Source: Bacteroidaceae bacterium (GTDB lineage Bacteria; Bacteroidota; Bacteroidia; Bacteroidales; Bacteroidaceae). From it: DNA of 39,835 bases. A program made the position numbers and the translations under genes. Shown here piece after piece: positions 23,981 through 30,778 of the stretch; the stretch's first letter is position 1; each line of letters begins with the position of its first letter. Where the stretch lies: the NCBI GenBank assembly GCA_900770705.1, contig CAAGLF010000088.1, positions 1 to 39,835 on the forward strand, read 5' to 3'. The notes below the pieces were generated by a model, which saw only the letters and a list, made by a program, of their open reading frames with translations, was not told the origin of the DNA and did no database searches.

Positions 23981-24048
23981 CTTCGTAAACAGGGATTAAA
24001 AGCTGCGGACGAAGGCGCAGTTTGCCTCCGTCCGCGTGCGTAAAACAC

Positions 24049-24567
24049 TTATTTCAATTGCTCCAGCACATAGGGCGTCGCGTCCTCCGTCAAGGCTGGA
24101 TTGAGGTAGGGCAGCGCCTTGGTGTCGAGATTCACGACAGCCTCGTAGCCGCGGCTCTCGCCGGCACGGGCGATGGCCTGGTCGAGGAGCTCGATGAGCG
24201 GACGGCGCATATCGGCCTCTGCCTGACGCAGCAGGCTGTCGGCTGCGGTGCGGAAGGCCAGGCTCTTCTCCATAGCTTCCTGCAGGTCGCGCTGCCGCTT
24301 GAGCATAATGTTCTGCGGAAAGTCCTTCTGTCCCTGCAGAAACTCTGCAAACTGGCGGGAAAAGGACATCTCGTTGTACGTGGCCTCTGCCTCGTACTTC
24401 TGTCGCAACTCGGCCAGACGGCTCTGTGCCTCGGCATAACCCGGTACTTGCGGCAGCAGCGCTGCATAGGAGATCGTACCATACTTGGGTGCGGCATTCT
24501 CCTGAGCCGTCAGCGTGCAGAGGGGCAGGAGCAGCGCCATTGCGGCTGCAAATAGCATTTTCTTCAT
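24049..24567 (-). CDS. OmpH/Skp-family periplasmic chaperone
   Basis: The 172-aa protein has a signal peptide (about residues 1-21, LTAQ) and a long charged helical region, residues 45-130, with heptad-like spacing typical of the two-helix tentacles of Skp. Short opening and closing strands (YGTISYAALLPQVPGYAEAQ, DATPYVLEQL) frame the coiled coil. The family binds unfolded outer-membrane proteins in the periplasm. It is the first gene of the minus-strand unit and has a good promoter at 24602-24632. Confidence 0.85.
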   Translation of the reverse strand: MKKMLFAAAMALLLPLCTLTAQENAAPKYGTISYAALLPQVPGYAEAQSRLAELRQKYEAEATYNEMSFSRQFAEFLQGQKDFPQNIMLKRQRDLQEAMEKSLAFRTAADSLLRQAEADMRRPLIELLDQAIARAGESRGYEAVVNLDTKALPYLNPALTEDATPYVLEQLK

Positions 24568-24601
24568 AGCAGTTCTTGAATAGTTTGATAGCTAATTGCC
24601 G

Positions 24602-24632
24602 CAAATTTACGGGTTTTATTTTTCCCAGCCAA
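24602..24632 (-). promoter_or_regulatory. Promoter of the ompH-murI unit
   Basis: The minus strand has TTG (complement of 24630-24632), 20 nt, then TAAATTTG (complement of 24602-24609), a standard Bacteroidetes arrangement, with the ATG 35 nt further on. Confidence 0.7.
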
Positions 24633-24670
24633 TAAAATCGGAAGGATTTGCCCGTACAAGGCCCGTACTT

Positions 24671-24760
24671 CTGCCGCGGAAAGAAAAATTTCTGCCGAGG
24701 AAGTTTCGCCTATCTCCGAGGTAGTTTCACCCCCTGACCTCCGGCGGAAAGCCTTCCGCT
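24671..24760. repeat. 21-nt repeat array, locus A
   Basis: Units starting at 24671 (CTGCCGCGG), 24692 (CTGCCGAGG), 24713 (TCTCCGAGG), 24734 (CTGACCTCCGG) and 24755 (TCCGC) are spaced exactly 21 nt. Parts of the unit, such as CCGAGG.AGTTTC, are shared with loci at 27177, 30664 and 33785. It lies in the divergent gap between ompH and the phosphate butyryltransferase gene. The remainder (24761-24919) shows nothing else except a GGGGTG-containing region. Confidence 0.65.
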
Positions 24761-24919
24761 CCACCGGCCGCGACACCAGCCCACATCCCCCTGCCCGCCG
24801 CTGTCTCTCGCCGGCCTCCACAGGGGGTGAAGTGTACACAAAAGCGCATTTTCTGTATATTTTGCCCGCTTTTTTGCATATTTTCCCCGAAAGTGTGCAG
24901 AAAACCCGTTGGATTTTTG

Positions 24920-24927
24920 TAGTTTTG
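24920..24927 (+). promoter_or_regulatory. Probable -7 element of the ptb-buk unit
   Basis: TAGTTTTG fits TAnnTTTG, followed by a C as in other units of this genome. No good TTG stands upstream at the expected distance. The start codon at 25011 is 84 nt on. Confidence 0.5.
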
Positions 24928-25010
24928 CACCGTTTTTTTCAAAGAGTAACCACCCGAGCCCGCGTGCAAGGCCGCCACACTGGTCTGCCGGGGACCCAAA
25001 ACCATCGGAT

Positions 25011-25916
25011 ATGCCAGCCATACGCCATTTCGAACAGATAGCCGAACGAATCCTGTCCCAGCCCCTGCGCAAGCGGCTCGCAGTAGTCTGCGCCACCGAC
25101 GTGGCCACCATTGAGGCCGTAGTGCTGGCCCTCAGGCAGGAGCTGGTCGACGTCGTCTTCGTGGGCGAAAGCCGCCGGACACAGGCATTCGGGCAGCTCG
25201 CGCCCTTTGCCAGCCGCATTTCCTACGTCGAAGCCTCCCAGCCGGAAGAAGCAGCCCGCCTGGCCGTCGGCCTCATCCGTCGGGGGCAGGCCGACATTCT
25301 GATGAAGGGACTCATCAATACCGACAAGCTACTCCGCGCCATTCTCTCGAAGCAGGAGGGACTGCTGCCGGCCGGCAATGTGCTGTCCCACGTGGCTGCG
25401 TTCGACATCCCGGGGCGCGACCGCCTGCTCTTCCTCACCGACGCAGCCGTCATTCCCTACCCCACCCTGGCCCAGCGCCGGGAGCAGATCCGCTATGCCG
25501 CCGGCGTTTGCCGGGCCTTCGGCATCGACGTTCCCCGCGTGGCCCTGGTGCACTGCTCGGAACACGAAAGCCCGCATTTTCCCCACACCCTCGACTATGG
25601 CGTGCTGAAAGCGGAAGCCGCCGCAGGCGCGTGGGGCGACATCGTGGTCGACGGCCCCCTCGACGTGCTCACCGCCTGCTCCCTCGAAGCCCTGCAGACC
25701 AAAGGCATCGACTCCCCGCTGCAGGGCGAGGCCGACGCCCTGCTCTGCCCCGACATAGAAACGGGCAACGCACTCTACAAGGCCCTCCCTCTCTTCGCCC
25801 ACGCACGCCCGGCAGGTATGCTAGTAGGCGCCGCCTGCCCCGTGGTGCTCCCCTCCAGAGGCGACACACAGACCTCCAAGTACTACAGCATTGCAATGGC
25901 CGCCCTAACGGCCTGA
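25011..25916 (+). CDS. ptb: Phosphate butyryltransferase (phosphate acyltransferase family)
   Basis: The 301-aa cytosolic enzyme is of the PTA/PTB family and exchanges CoA with phosphate on butyryl or branched acyl groups. Segments include VVFVGES, ADILMKGLINTDKLLRAIL, HVAAFDIPGRDRLLFLTDAAVIPYP and LLCPDIETGNALYKAL, which are characteristic. I selected the ATG at 25011 because the upstream in-frame residues are encoded by the promoter region. The following gene is butyrate kinase, so the pair forms the classic acyl-CoA to acid plus ATP route, though the acyl chain length cannot be read. Confidence 0.9.
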   Translation: MPAIRHFEQIAERILSQPLRKRLAVVCATDVATIEAVVLALRQELVDVVFVGESRRTQAFGQLAPFASRISYVEASQPEEAARLAVGLIRRGQADILMKGLINTDKLLRAILSKQEGLLPAGNVLSHVAAFDIPGRDRLLFLTDAAVIPYPTLAQRREQIRYAAGVCRAFGIDVPRVALVHCSEHESPHFPHTLDYGVLKAEAAAGAWGDIVVDGPLDVLTACSLEALQTKGIDSPLQGEADALLCPDIETGNALYKALPLFAHARPAGMLVGAACPVVLPSRGDTQTSKYYSIAMAALTA

Positions 25917-25971
25917 CACCTTGCCGAAAACACATTCTCTAAACCCATACAGACACCACAGCCACGCCACT

Positions 25972-27099
25972 ATGCACGTCTCGGACACCACCACCGCCTC
26001 CGCTGCCGCCACCGAATGCGCCGACAGCCGGAAGGAATGGCTCATTCTGGCCATCAATCCCGGCTCCACCTCCACCAAGGTAGCCGTCTACCGCAATGAA
26101 ACGCCCGTATTCGTACACTGCATAAAGCATACGATGGAGGAACTCGCCCCCTACACGGACATCCTCGAACAACACGCCTTCCGCAAGCAGCTTGTCCTCG
26201 ACCTGCTCGAGCGCCACGGCCTGCCCTTCCGTTTCGATGCCATCATCGGACGCGGCGGACTGGCCAAGCCCATCGCAGGAGGCGTCTACGACGTCAACGA
26301 AGCTATGCTGAACGATGTGCGCCACTCGCCCCACCGTCACGCCTGCAACCTCGGGTGTCTGCTGGCCGACGAGCTGGCCGCCGCCCTACCTGGCTGCCGC
26401 GCACTCACGGCCGACCCCGTAGTGGTCGACGAGCTGGATCCCGAAGCACGTATCTGCGGCCTCCCGGAAATCAGCCGTTCCTCCATCTGGCACGCACTCA
26501 ACCAGCGGGCCATCGCCCGCCGCTACGCCCGCGAACAGGGCGGACGCTACGAAGACTACAACCTCATCATCTGCCACTTGGGCGGAGGCATATCCATCGC
26601 CAGCCACCGGAAAGGGCGGGCCGTCAGCACCTACAACGCCCTCGATGGCGAGGGACCCTTCAGCCCCGAGCGGGCAGGCTCGCTGCCCGTGGGCGAACTC
26701 ATCCATCTCTGCTACTCCGGCCGCTACACCGAGCGCGAACTGCTTCGCCGGGTGAGCGGAAACTCCGGCCTCTCGGCCTATCTCGGCACAAAGGATATGC
26801 AGGAGGTGCTCCGCCGCATAGAGCAGGGCGACGAGCAGGCCCGGCTGCTGACAGACGCAATGCTCTTCCACGTAGCCAAGGGCATTGCCGCCGAAAGCGC
26901 CGTGCTCTACGGGCAGATCGACGCCATACTGATCACCGGCGGCCTGGCCTGGTCCGACTATCTGATAGGGCGCCTGAAGCCCCGCATCGACTTCCTCGCC
27001 CCCATCTTTGTCTACCCCGGCGAAGACGAAATGAAGGCAATGGCCGACAACGCACTGGCCGTGCTCCGCGGCGACGTGCAGACACAGATTTACGCATAG
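25972..27099 (+). CDS. buk: Butyrate (branched-chain acyl) kinase
   Basis: The 375-aa protein is an ASKHA-fold acetate/butyrate kinase. It has the phosphate-binding LAINPGSTSTKVAVYRN near the N-terminus, RGGLAKPI, HLGGGISIASHRKGRAVST and ITGGLAWS, the last two being the adenosine/phosphate motifs. It completes substrate-level ATP formation from the acyl phosphate made by ptb. The start at 25972 is preferred over 25921 because the extra 17 residues are atypical. The gene ends a two-gene operon. Confidence 0.92.
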   Translation: MHVSDTTTASAAATECADSRKEWLILAINPGSTSTKVAVYRNETPVFVHCIKHTMEELAPYTDILEQHAFRKQLVLDLLERHGLPFRFDAIIGRGGLAKPIAGGVYDVNEAMLNDVRHSPHRHACNLGCLLADELAAALPGCRALTADPVVVDELDPEARICGLPEISRSSIWHALNQRAIARRYAREQGGRYEDYNLIICHLGGGISIASHRKGRAVSTYNALDGEGPFSPERAGSLPVGELIHLCYSGRYTERELLRRVSGNSGLSAYLGTKDMQEVLRRIEQGDEQARLLTDAMLFHVAKGIAAESAVLYGQIDAILITGGLAWSDYLIGRLKPRIDFLAPIFVYPGEDEMKAMADNALAVLRGDVQTQIYA

Positions 27100-27176
27100 C
27101 AGCCACCGCCTCCCGCGCCCCGTCGCGGCCATACCGGCACCGGCGATCCACACAGCTGCCTTACGCCCCCAGACTT

Positions 27177-27260
27177 CAGGCCTTGCAGAAAAAACTACAG
27201 CGGAGAAAATCGAAATTTCTGCCGAGATAGTTTTTCCTGCAAGGCCCGAATTTTGTCCTC
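27177..27260. repeat. 21-nt repeat array, locus B
   Basis: Units of 21 nt begin at 27177 (CAGGCC), 27198 (CAGCGG), 27219 (CTGCCGAG) and 27240 (CAAGGC). The AT parts AAAATCGAAATTT and ATAGTTTTTCC match the other loci. In addition CCTTGCAG..AAAACTA (27181-27197) and TAGTTTTTCCTGCAAGG (27228-27244) are nearly complementary, so the array can form a hairpin that could terminate buk transcription. The rest of the gap, 27261-27434, shows nothing. Confidence 0.6.
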
Positions 27261-27434
27261 CATCCCGACCAACGGCCAAAAACCATCGCCCTACCCCCGT
27301 AAACAGTCGGCAAAATCCTACCTCCCACCCGCCACAGCCCACCCCTCCGGCAGGCAGATTAGCACCTCCGATTGTCAATGGTACGCAAAAAATGCAAAAA
27401 GTTTCCCCTTTCAAGGGAAAAACACATCGTTCCT

Positions 27435-27464
27435 TTTGAAACTCAATAAAAATTCGTACCTTTG
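27435..27464 (+). promoter_or_regulatory. Promoter of the surface-protein locus
   Basis: TTTG at 27435-27438, an 18-nt spacer and TACCTTTG at 27457-27464. The start codon follows at 27495, so the leader is about 25 nt. Confidence 0.65.
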
Positions 27465-27494
27465 CCACACTTTTTATTAGGTAAACGACACAAA

Positions 27495-28637
27495 ATGAAA
27501 CTGAAAATCTGTCTTGCCCTAACACTTGTAACGCTCATCTCCCTAACTTCCTGCATTCGCGACGAGGCTGCCAATGCCGAGTGCGACATCACTGGGGTCG
27601 ACAGCCTTTGGCTGAACGAGTTGAAGGCATCCGGTTCACTGGTTGGCGAGCCAATCATCAAAAACTCCAAAATTAGCTTCACAGTCAAAGGTGGTACAGA
27701 CGTCACCGCCCTTGCCCCTGTTTTTTATCTCACTCCGGGTGCCACCATCAGCCCTGCAAATGGAACGGTTCGGGACTTTACCTCCCCACAAATTTACACA
27801 ACTTATAGTGCAGATGGAAATTGGAAGAAAGACTATACTATATCTGTCATCTCTTTACCGATTCCCTCCGTCACACAAGAGTTTCATTTTGAGAATTTCT
27901 CCCTTGACGAACGTGGACAATACTACGAGTACTTTGAAATTGGCGATACACCCGAAGAAATATTAGACTATTGGGACAGCGGAAATGCTGGCTACGCACT
28001 CACCGGTATGGGACACGCCCCCGAGGATTACCCCACGCAACCCTGGGCAGCCGGCTACCGCGGCAACGGCGTCAAGCTCACCACCCTGTCCACCGGCTCG
28101 TGGGGTAAAGGCGTGAATATGCCTATCGCCGCCGGCAACCTCTTCATCGGCGAGTTCAGGGTGGCCCAGGCAATGCTCTTTCCCCGCAAAGCCACCCGCT
28201 TCGGCCGACAGCTGGTGACCGCCCGGCCCCTCCGCCTGGAGGGCTGGTACAAGTACACCGCCGGCCCCGACTATCAGGACATCAAGGAAGTCATCCATCC
28301 CGAATTGCACGACACCTGCGACATCTACGCCGTGCTCTACGAAGTCGACCCGCAGAAATTCGTGGCCCTCAACGGCGACGACGTACTCAGCAGCGAGCGC
28401 ATCGTATCCCTGGCCCGCATAGACGACCCCGGAGAACCGCAGGAATGGACACACTTCAGCGAACCCTTCAAGCCCTGCAACGGCAAGGAGTTCGACTACG
28501 AGCGCCTGGCCAACGATGGCTATGCCATTGCCATCGTCGCCACCTCCAGCCGACAAGGCGCGTACTTCGAGGGAGCCATCGGCAGCACCCTCTACATCGA
28601 CGAAATCAGCATAGTCTGGGAAAACGACGAGCAGTAA
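27495..28637 (+). CDS. PCMD-domain outer-membrane lipoprotein
   Basis: The 380-aa protein has a lipoprotein signal ending LTS-C20. Residues about 35-115 form an Ig-like region (SFTVKGGTDVTALAPVFYLTPGATISPANG.. KDYTISV) common before PCMD domains. From about residue 130 on, FENFSLDERG..YEYFEI, YRGNGVKLTT, AAGNLFIGEF and LRLEGWYKYTAG match the putative carbohydrate metabolism domain (PF13201). It is probably displayed on the cell surface. The first ~155 codons are clearly AT-richer than the rest of the gene. The downstream barrel gene is 43 nt away. Confidence 0.85.
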   Translation: MKLKICLALTLVTLISLTSCIRDEAANAECDITGVDSLWLNELKASGSLVGEPIIKNSKISFTVKGGTDVTALAPVFYLTPGATISPANGTVRDFTSPQIYTTYSADGNWKKDYTISVISLPIPSVTQEFHFENFSLDERGQYYEYFEIGDTPEEILDYWDSGNAGYALTGMGHAPEDYPTQPWAAGYRGNGVKLTTLSTGSWGKGVNMPIAAGNLFIGEFRVAQAMLFPRKATRFGRQLVTARPLRLEGWYKYTAGPDYQDIKEVIHPELHDTCDIYAVLYEVDPQKFVALNGDDVLSSERIVSLARIDDPGEPQEWTHFSEPFKPCNGKEFDYERLANDGYAIAIVATSSRQGAYFEGAIGSTLYIDEISIVWENDEQ

Positions 28638-28680
28638 CCGCCCGCGCCACATCCCCGAAAACCACAAGAACCGACGACAC

Positions 28681-29454
28681 GTGAAAAAAATACTCACCCT
28701 CCTCCTCGCCTGCTGCGCACTCACCCTGCAGGCACAGCGCAAACCGGTGGCCGACAACGACACCACCATCCGCAAGGCCGCCGAAAAAGGCTGGCAGGTC
28801 AAGCTCGCAGCCGGATTCAACATAGGCGGAACCTCCCCGATGCCCCTCCCCCGGGAAATACGCAAGATAGAATCCTACAACCCCCTGCTCAACATCGCCA
28901 TAGAAGGCGCCGTACACAAACGCTTCGGCGACAGCAAGTGGGGCATACAGGCCGGACTGCGGCTCGAGACCAAAGGAATGAAGACCGACGCCCGCGTCAA
29001 GAACTACCACATCGAGATGACCGCCGACGACGGAGGATACATGGAAGGCGCCTGGACGGGACACGTGAAAACGCGTGTACGCAACTCCTATCTCACCATA
29101 CCCATCCTCGCCACCCTGCAGGTACACCCGCGCTGGCAACTGTCGGCAGGCCCCTACCTTAGCTATATGTACGAGGGCGACTTCAGCGGCGAAGCCTACG
29201 ACGGCTACCTGCGTCACCACGACCCGACAGGCGAGAAAGCCTACGTCACCCACGCCAACTACGACTTCTCCGACGACCTCCGCCACTTCCAGTGGGGCAT
29301 ACAGGCCGGCGCAGAGTTCCACGCCTACAAACACCTGGCCGCCTTCGTCAATCTGCAGTGGGGACTCAACGGCATTTTCCCCCGCGACTTCGACGCAGTC
29401 AGCTTCTCTCTCTACCCCATCTACGCCAACGTAGGCTTCTGCTACCTCTTCTGA
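28681..29454 (+). CDS. Outer-membrane beta-barrel protein (GTG start)
   Basis: The 257-aa product begins with a signal peptide (MKKILTLLLACCALTLQAQ) whose start codon is GTG; no ATG alternative would keep the signal. The remainder has strand patterns of a PorT-like barrel (WQVKLAAGFNIGG, IEGAVHKRFGDSKWGIQAGLRLET, WQLSAGPYLSYMYEGDF, LAAFVNLQWGLNG) and ends YANVGFCYLF. It follows the PCMD lipoprotein closely, so the two may form a surface complex; this is inferred from order only. Confidence 0.82.
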   Translation: MKKILTLLLACCALTLQAQRKPVADNDTTIRKAAEKGWQVKLAAGFNIGGTSPMPLPREIRKIESYNPLLNIAIEGAVHKRFGDSKWGIQAGLRLETKGMKTDARVKNYHIEMTADDGGYMEGAWTGHVKTRVRNSYLTIPILATLQVHPRWQLSAGPYLSYMYEGDFSGEAYDGYLRHHDPTGEKAYVTHANYDFSDDLRHFQWGIQAGAEFHAYKHLAAFVNLQWGLNGIFPRDFDAVSFSLYPIYANVGFCYLF

Positions 29455-29550
29455 TACGGCAGCAGGCCAAGCAGCAAAACCACCGCGCCGGGACACGCCC
29501 GGCCCATCCACATACCACCCGTACGAACCATAATAACCATCTAATAACAA

Positions 29551-30609
29551 ATGCGTATGAAGAAGATTCTACTCACAATGTTGACTCTGCTCGCCTGGAG
29601 CAGCAGCGTAATGGCCCAAGACCCCGAACAAGTGGTCGGTGCATACTCCTGCGACCTCTATATTTCGCTCGATGGCCCCATCACGGACGAGATGGAAGCC
29701 ATTCCCGAAGTAAAAGTGCTGCTGACGCGCAGCGAACAGGAAGGTTGCGTCAACTTCGAACTTCGCGACTTCTATCTCGACCCGGAGACGCCGCTTGGCG
29801 ACATCATATTACCGAACATTCCCCTCGTATCGGCTGACGAACACATAGGTTTCGCAGAAAACAGCCCCGTCCGCCTTACTTTGCTTGGCTCCATCGTGGC
29901 CGACGCCACACTGAATCCCTCCACCAGCCTCGTCAGTGGCGACCGGCTCACTGCCAATGTCGACGTTTCCTGGCTTATTGAAGGGGCGGAAGAGCCCTAT
30001 CCTATCTACGTCCGTGCCATCGGAACGAAGCTACCCGCCGTGGACGATTCGCAAGTGGTCGGCACCTACACCTCCGACCTCTACATTTCGCTTGATGGTC
30101 CTATCACGGACGAGATGGAAGCCATTCCGGGTGTCAAGGTACAGCTGACCAAGGGCAACATCCCCGGCAACGTCAATTTCGAACTCCGCGACTTCTATCT
30201 TGACCCGGAGACGCCGCTCGGCGACATCATACTACCTAACATTCCCCTCATTGCCAGTGAGAATGCCACGGACTTCACCTTTGCTGAAAACGACAGCGTA
30301 AGTCTCACCCTGCTCGGAAGCATTAACGCCCTGGCCACACTGAACCCTGCCACGAGCTACGTGCAGGGCAATACGCTGTTGGCCAACGTCGATGTAGCCT
30401 GGCTGATTGAAGGAGCAGACCCCTATCCTATCTATGTCCGCGCCATCGGTTCGAAAGATGGCGCCGCCGATGGTATCGACCGGATAGCTACCTCCCGCGA
30501 CATCGCCCGCAGCGGCATCTACAGCCTGAGCGGTGTACGTATGAACGCAGAGCTCAACGCCCTGCCCCGTGGCATTTACATCGTCAACGGCAAGAAGGTG
30601 GTGAAGTAA
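29551..30609 (+). CDS. Secreted protein with two duplicated calycin-like domains and sorting-like tail
   Basis: The 352-aa product has a signal peptide (ends VMAQ) and two tandem copies of a ~140-aa domain: residues about 28-168 and 169-309, 141 codons apart. Both start VVG.Y.SDLYISLDG and contain DEMEAIP and NFELRDFYLDPETPLGDIIL almost unchanged, so the duplication is recent. This lipocalin-like pattern is found in calycin-like proteins of Bacteroidales. The C-terminal tail SGIYSLSGVRM..LPRGIYIVNGKKVVK resembles a type IX sorting tail. ATG at 29551 or at 29557 (MKK) may be the true start. The ligand is unknown. Confidence 0.82.
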   Translation: MRMKKILLTMLTLLAWSSSVMAQDPEQVVGAYSCDLYISLDGPITDEMEAIPEVKVLLTRSEQEGCVNFELRDFYLDPETPLGDIILPNIPLVSADEHIGFAENSPVRLTLLGSIVADATLNPSTSLVSGDRLTANVDVSWLIEGAEEPYPIYVRAIGTKLPAVDDSQVVGTYTSDLYISLDGPITDEMEAIPGVKVQLTKGNIPGNVNFELRDFYLDPETPLGDIILPNIPLIASENATDFTFAENDSVSLTLLGSINALATLNPATSYVQGNTLLANVDVAWLIEGADPYPIYVRAIGSKDGAADGIDRIATSRDIARSGIYSLSGVRMNAELNALPRGIYIVNGKKVVK

Positions 30610-30663
30610 CGCCACACGCGAAACACCTTCCCTCCTCCCTCCGACGGCAGACACTTACACGAC

Positions 30664-30747
30664 AAAACTTCCGCCGTCCTGCGAAAAACTTCCGTATATG
30701 ACAGTTTTTTGTGGCACGGCGGAAATTTTTCCTGTCTCGGAGATAAT
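30664..30747. repeat. 21-nt repeat array, locus C
   Basis: AAAACTTCCG stands at 30664 and 30685, and AT-rich units continue at 30706 and 30727, all 21 nt apart. The final part CTGTCTCGGAGATAA resembles locus D (CCTCGGAGATAAG). It lies in the gap before the large surface gene. No terminator or promoter is distinct here. Confidence 0.6.
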
Positions 30748-30778
30748 ACAACCCTACAACTACAAAATTTATACTTAT

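Noticed and set aside
23036..24043. Plus-strand frame opposite murI
   Set aside because: It is antisense to a well-conserved enzyme, and contains the terminator-like palindrome at its beginning.
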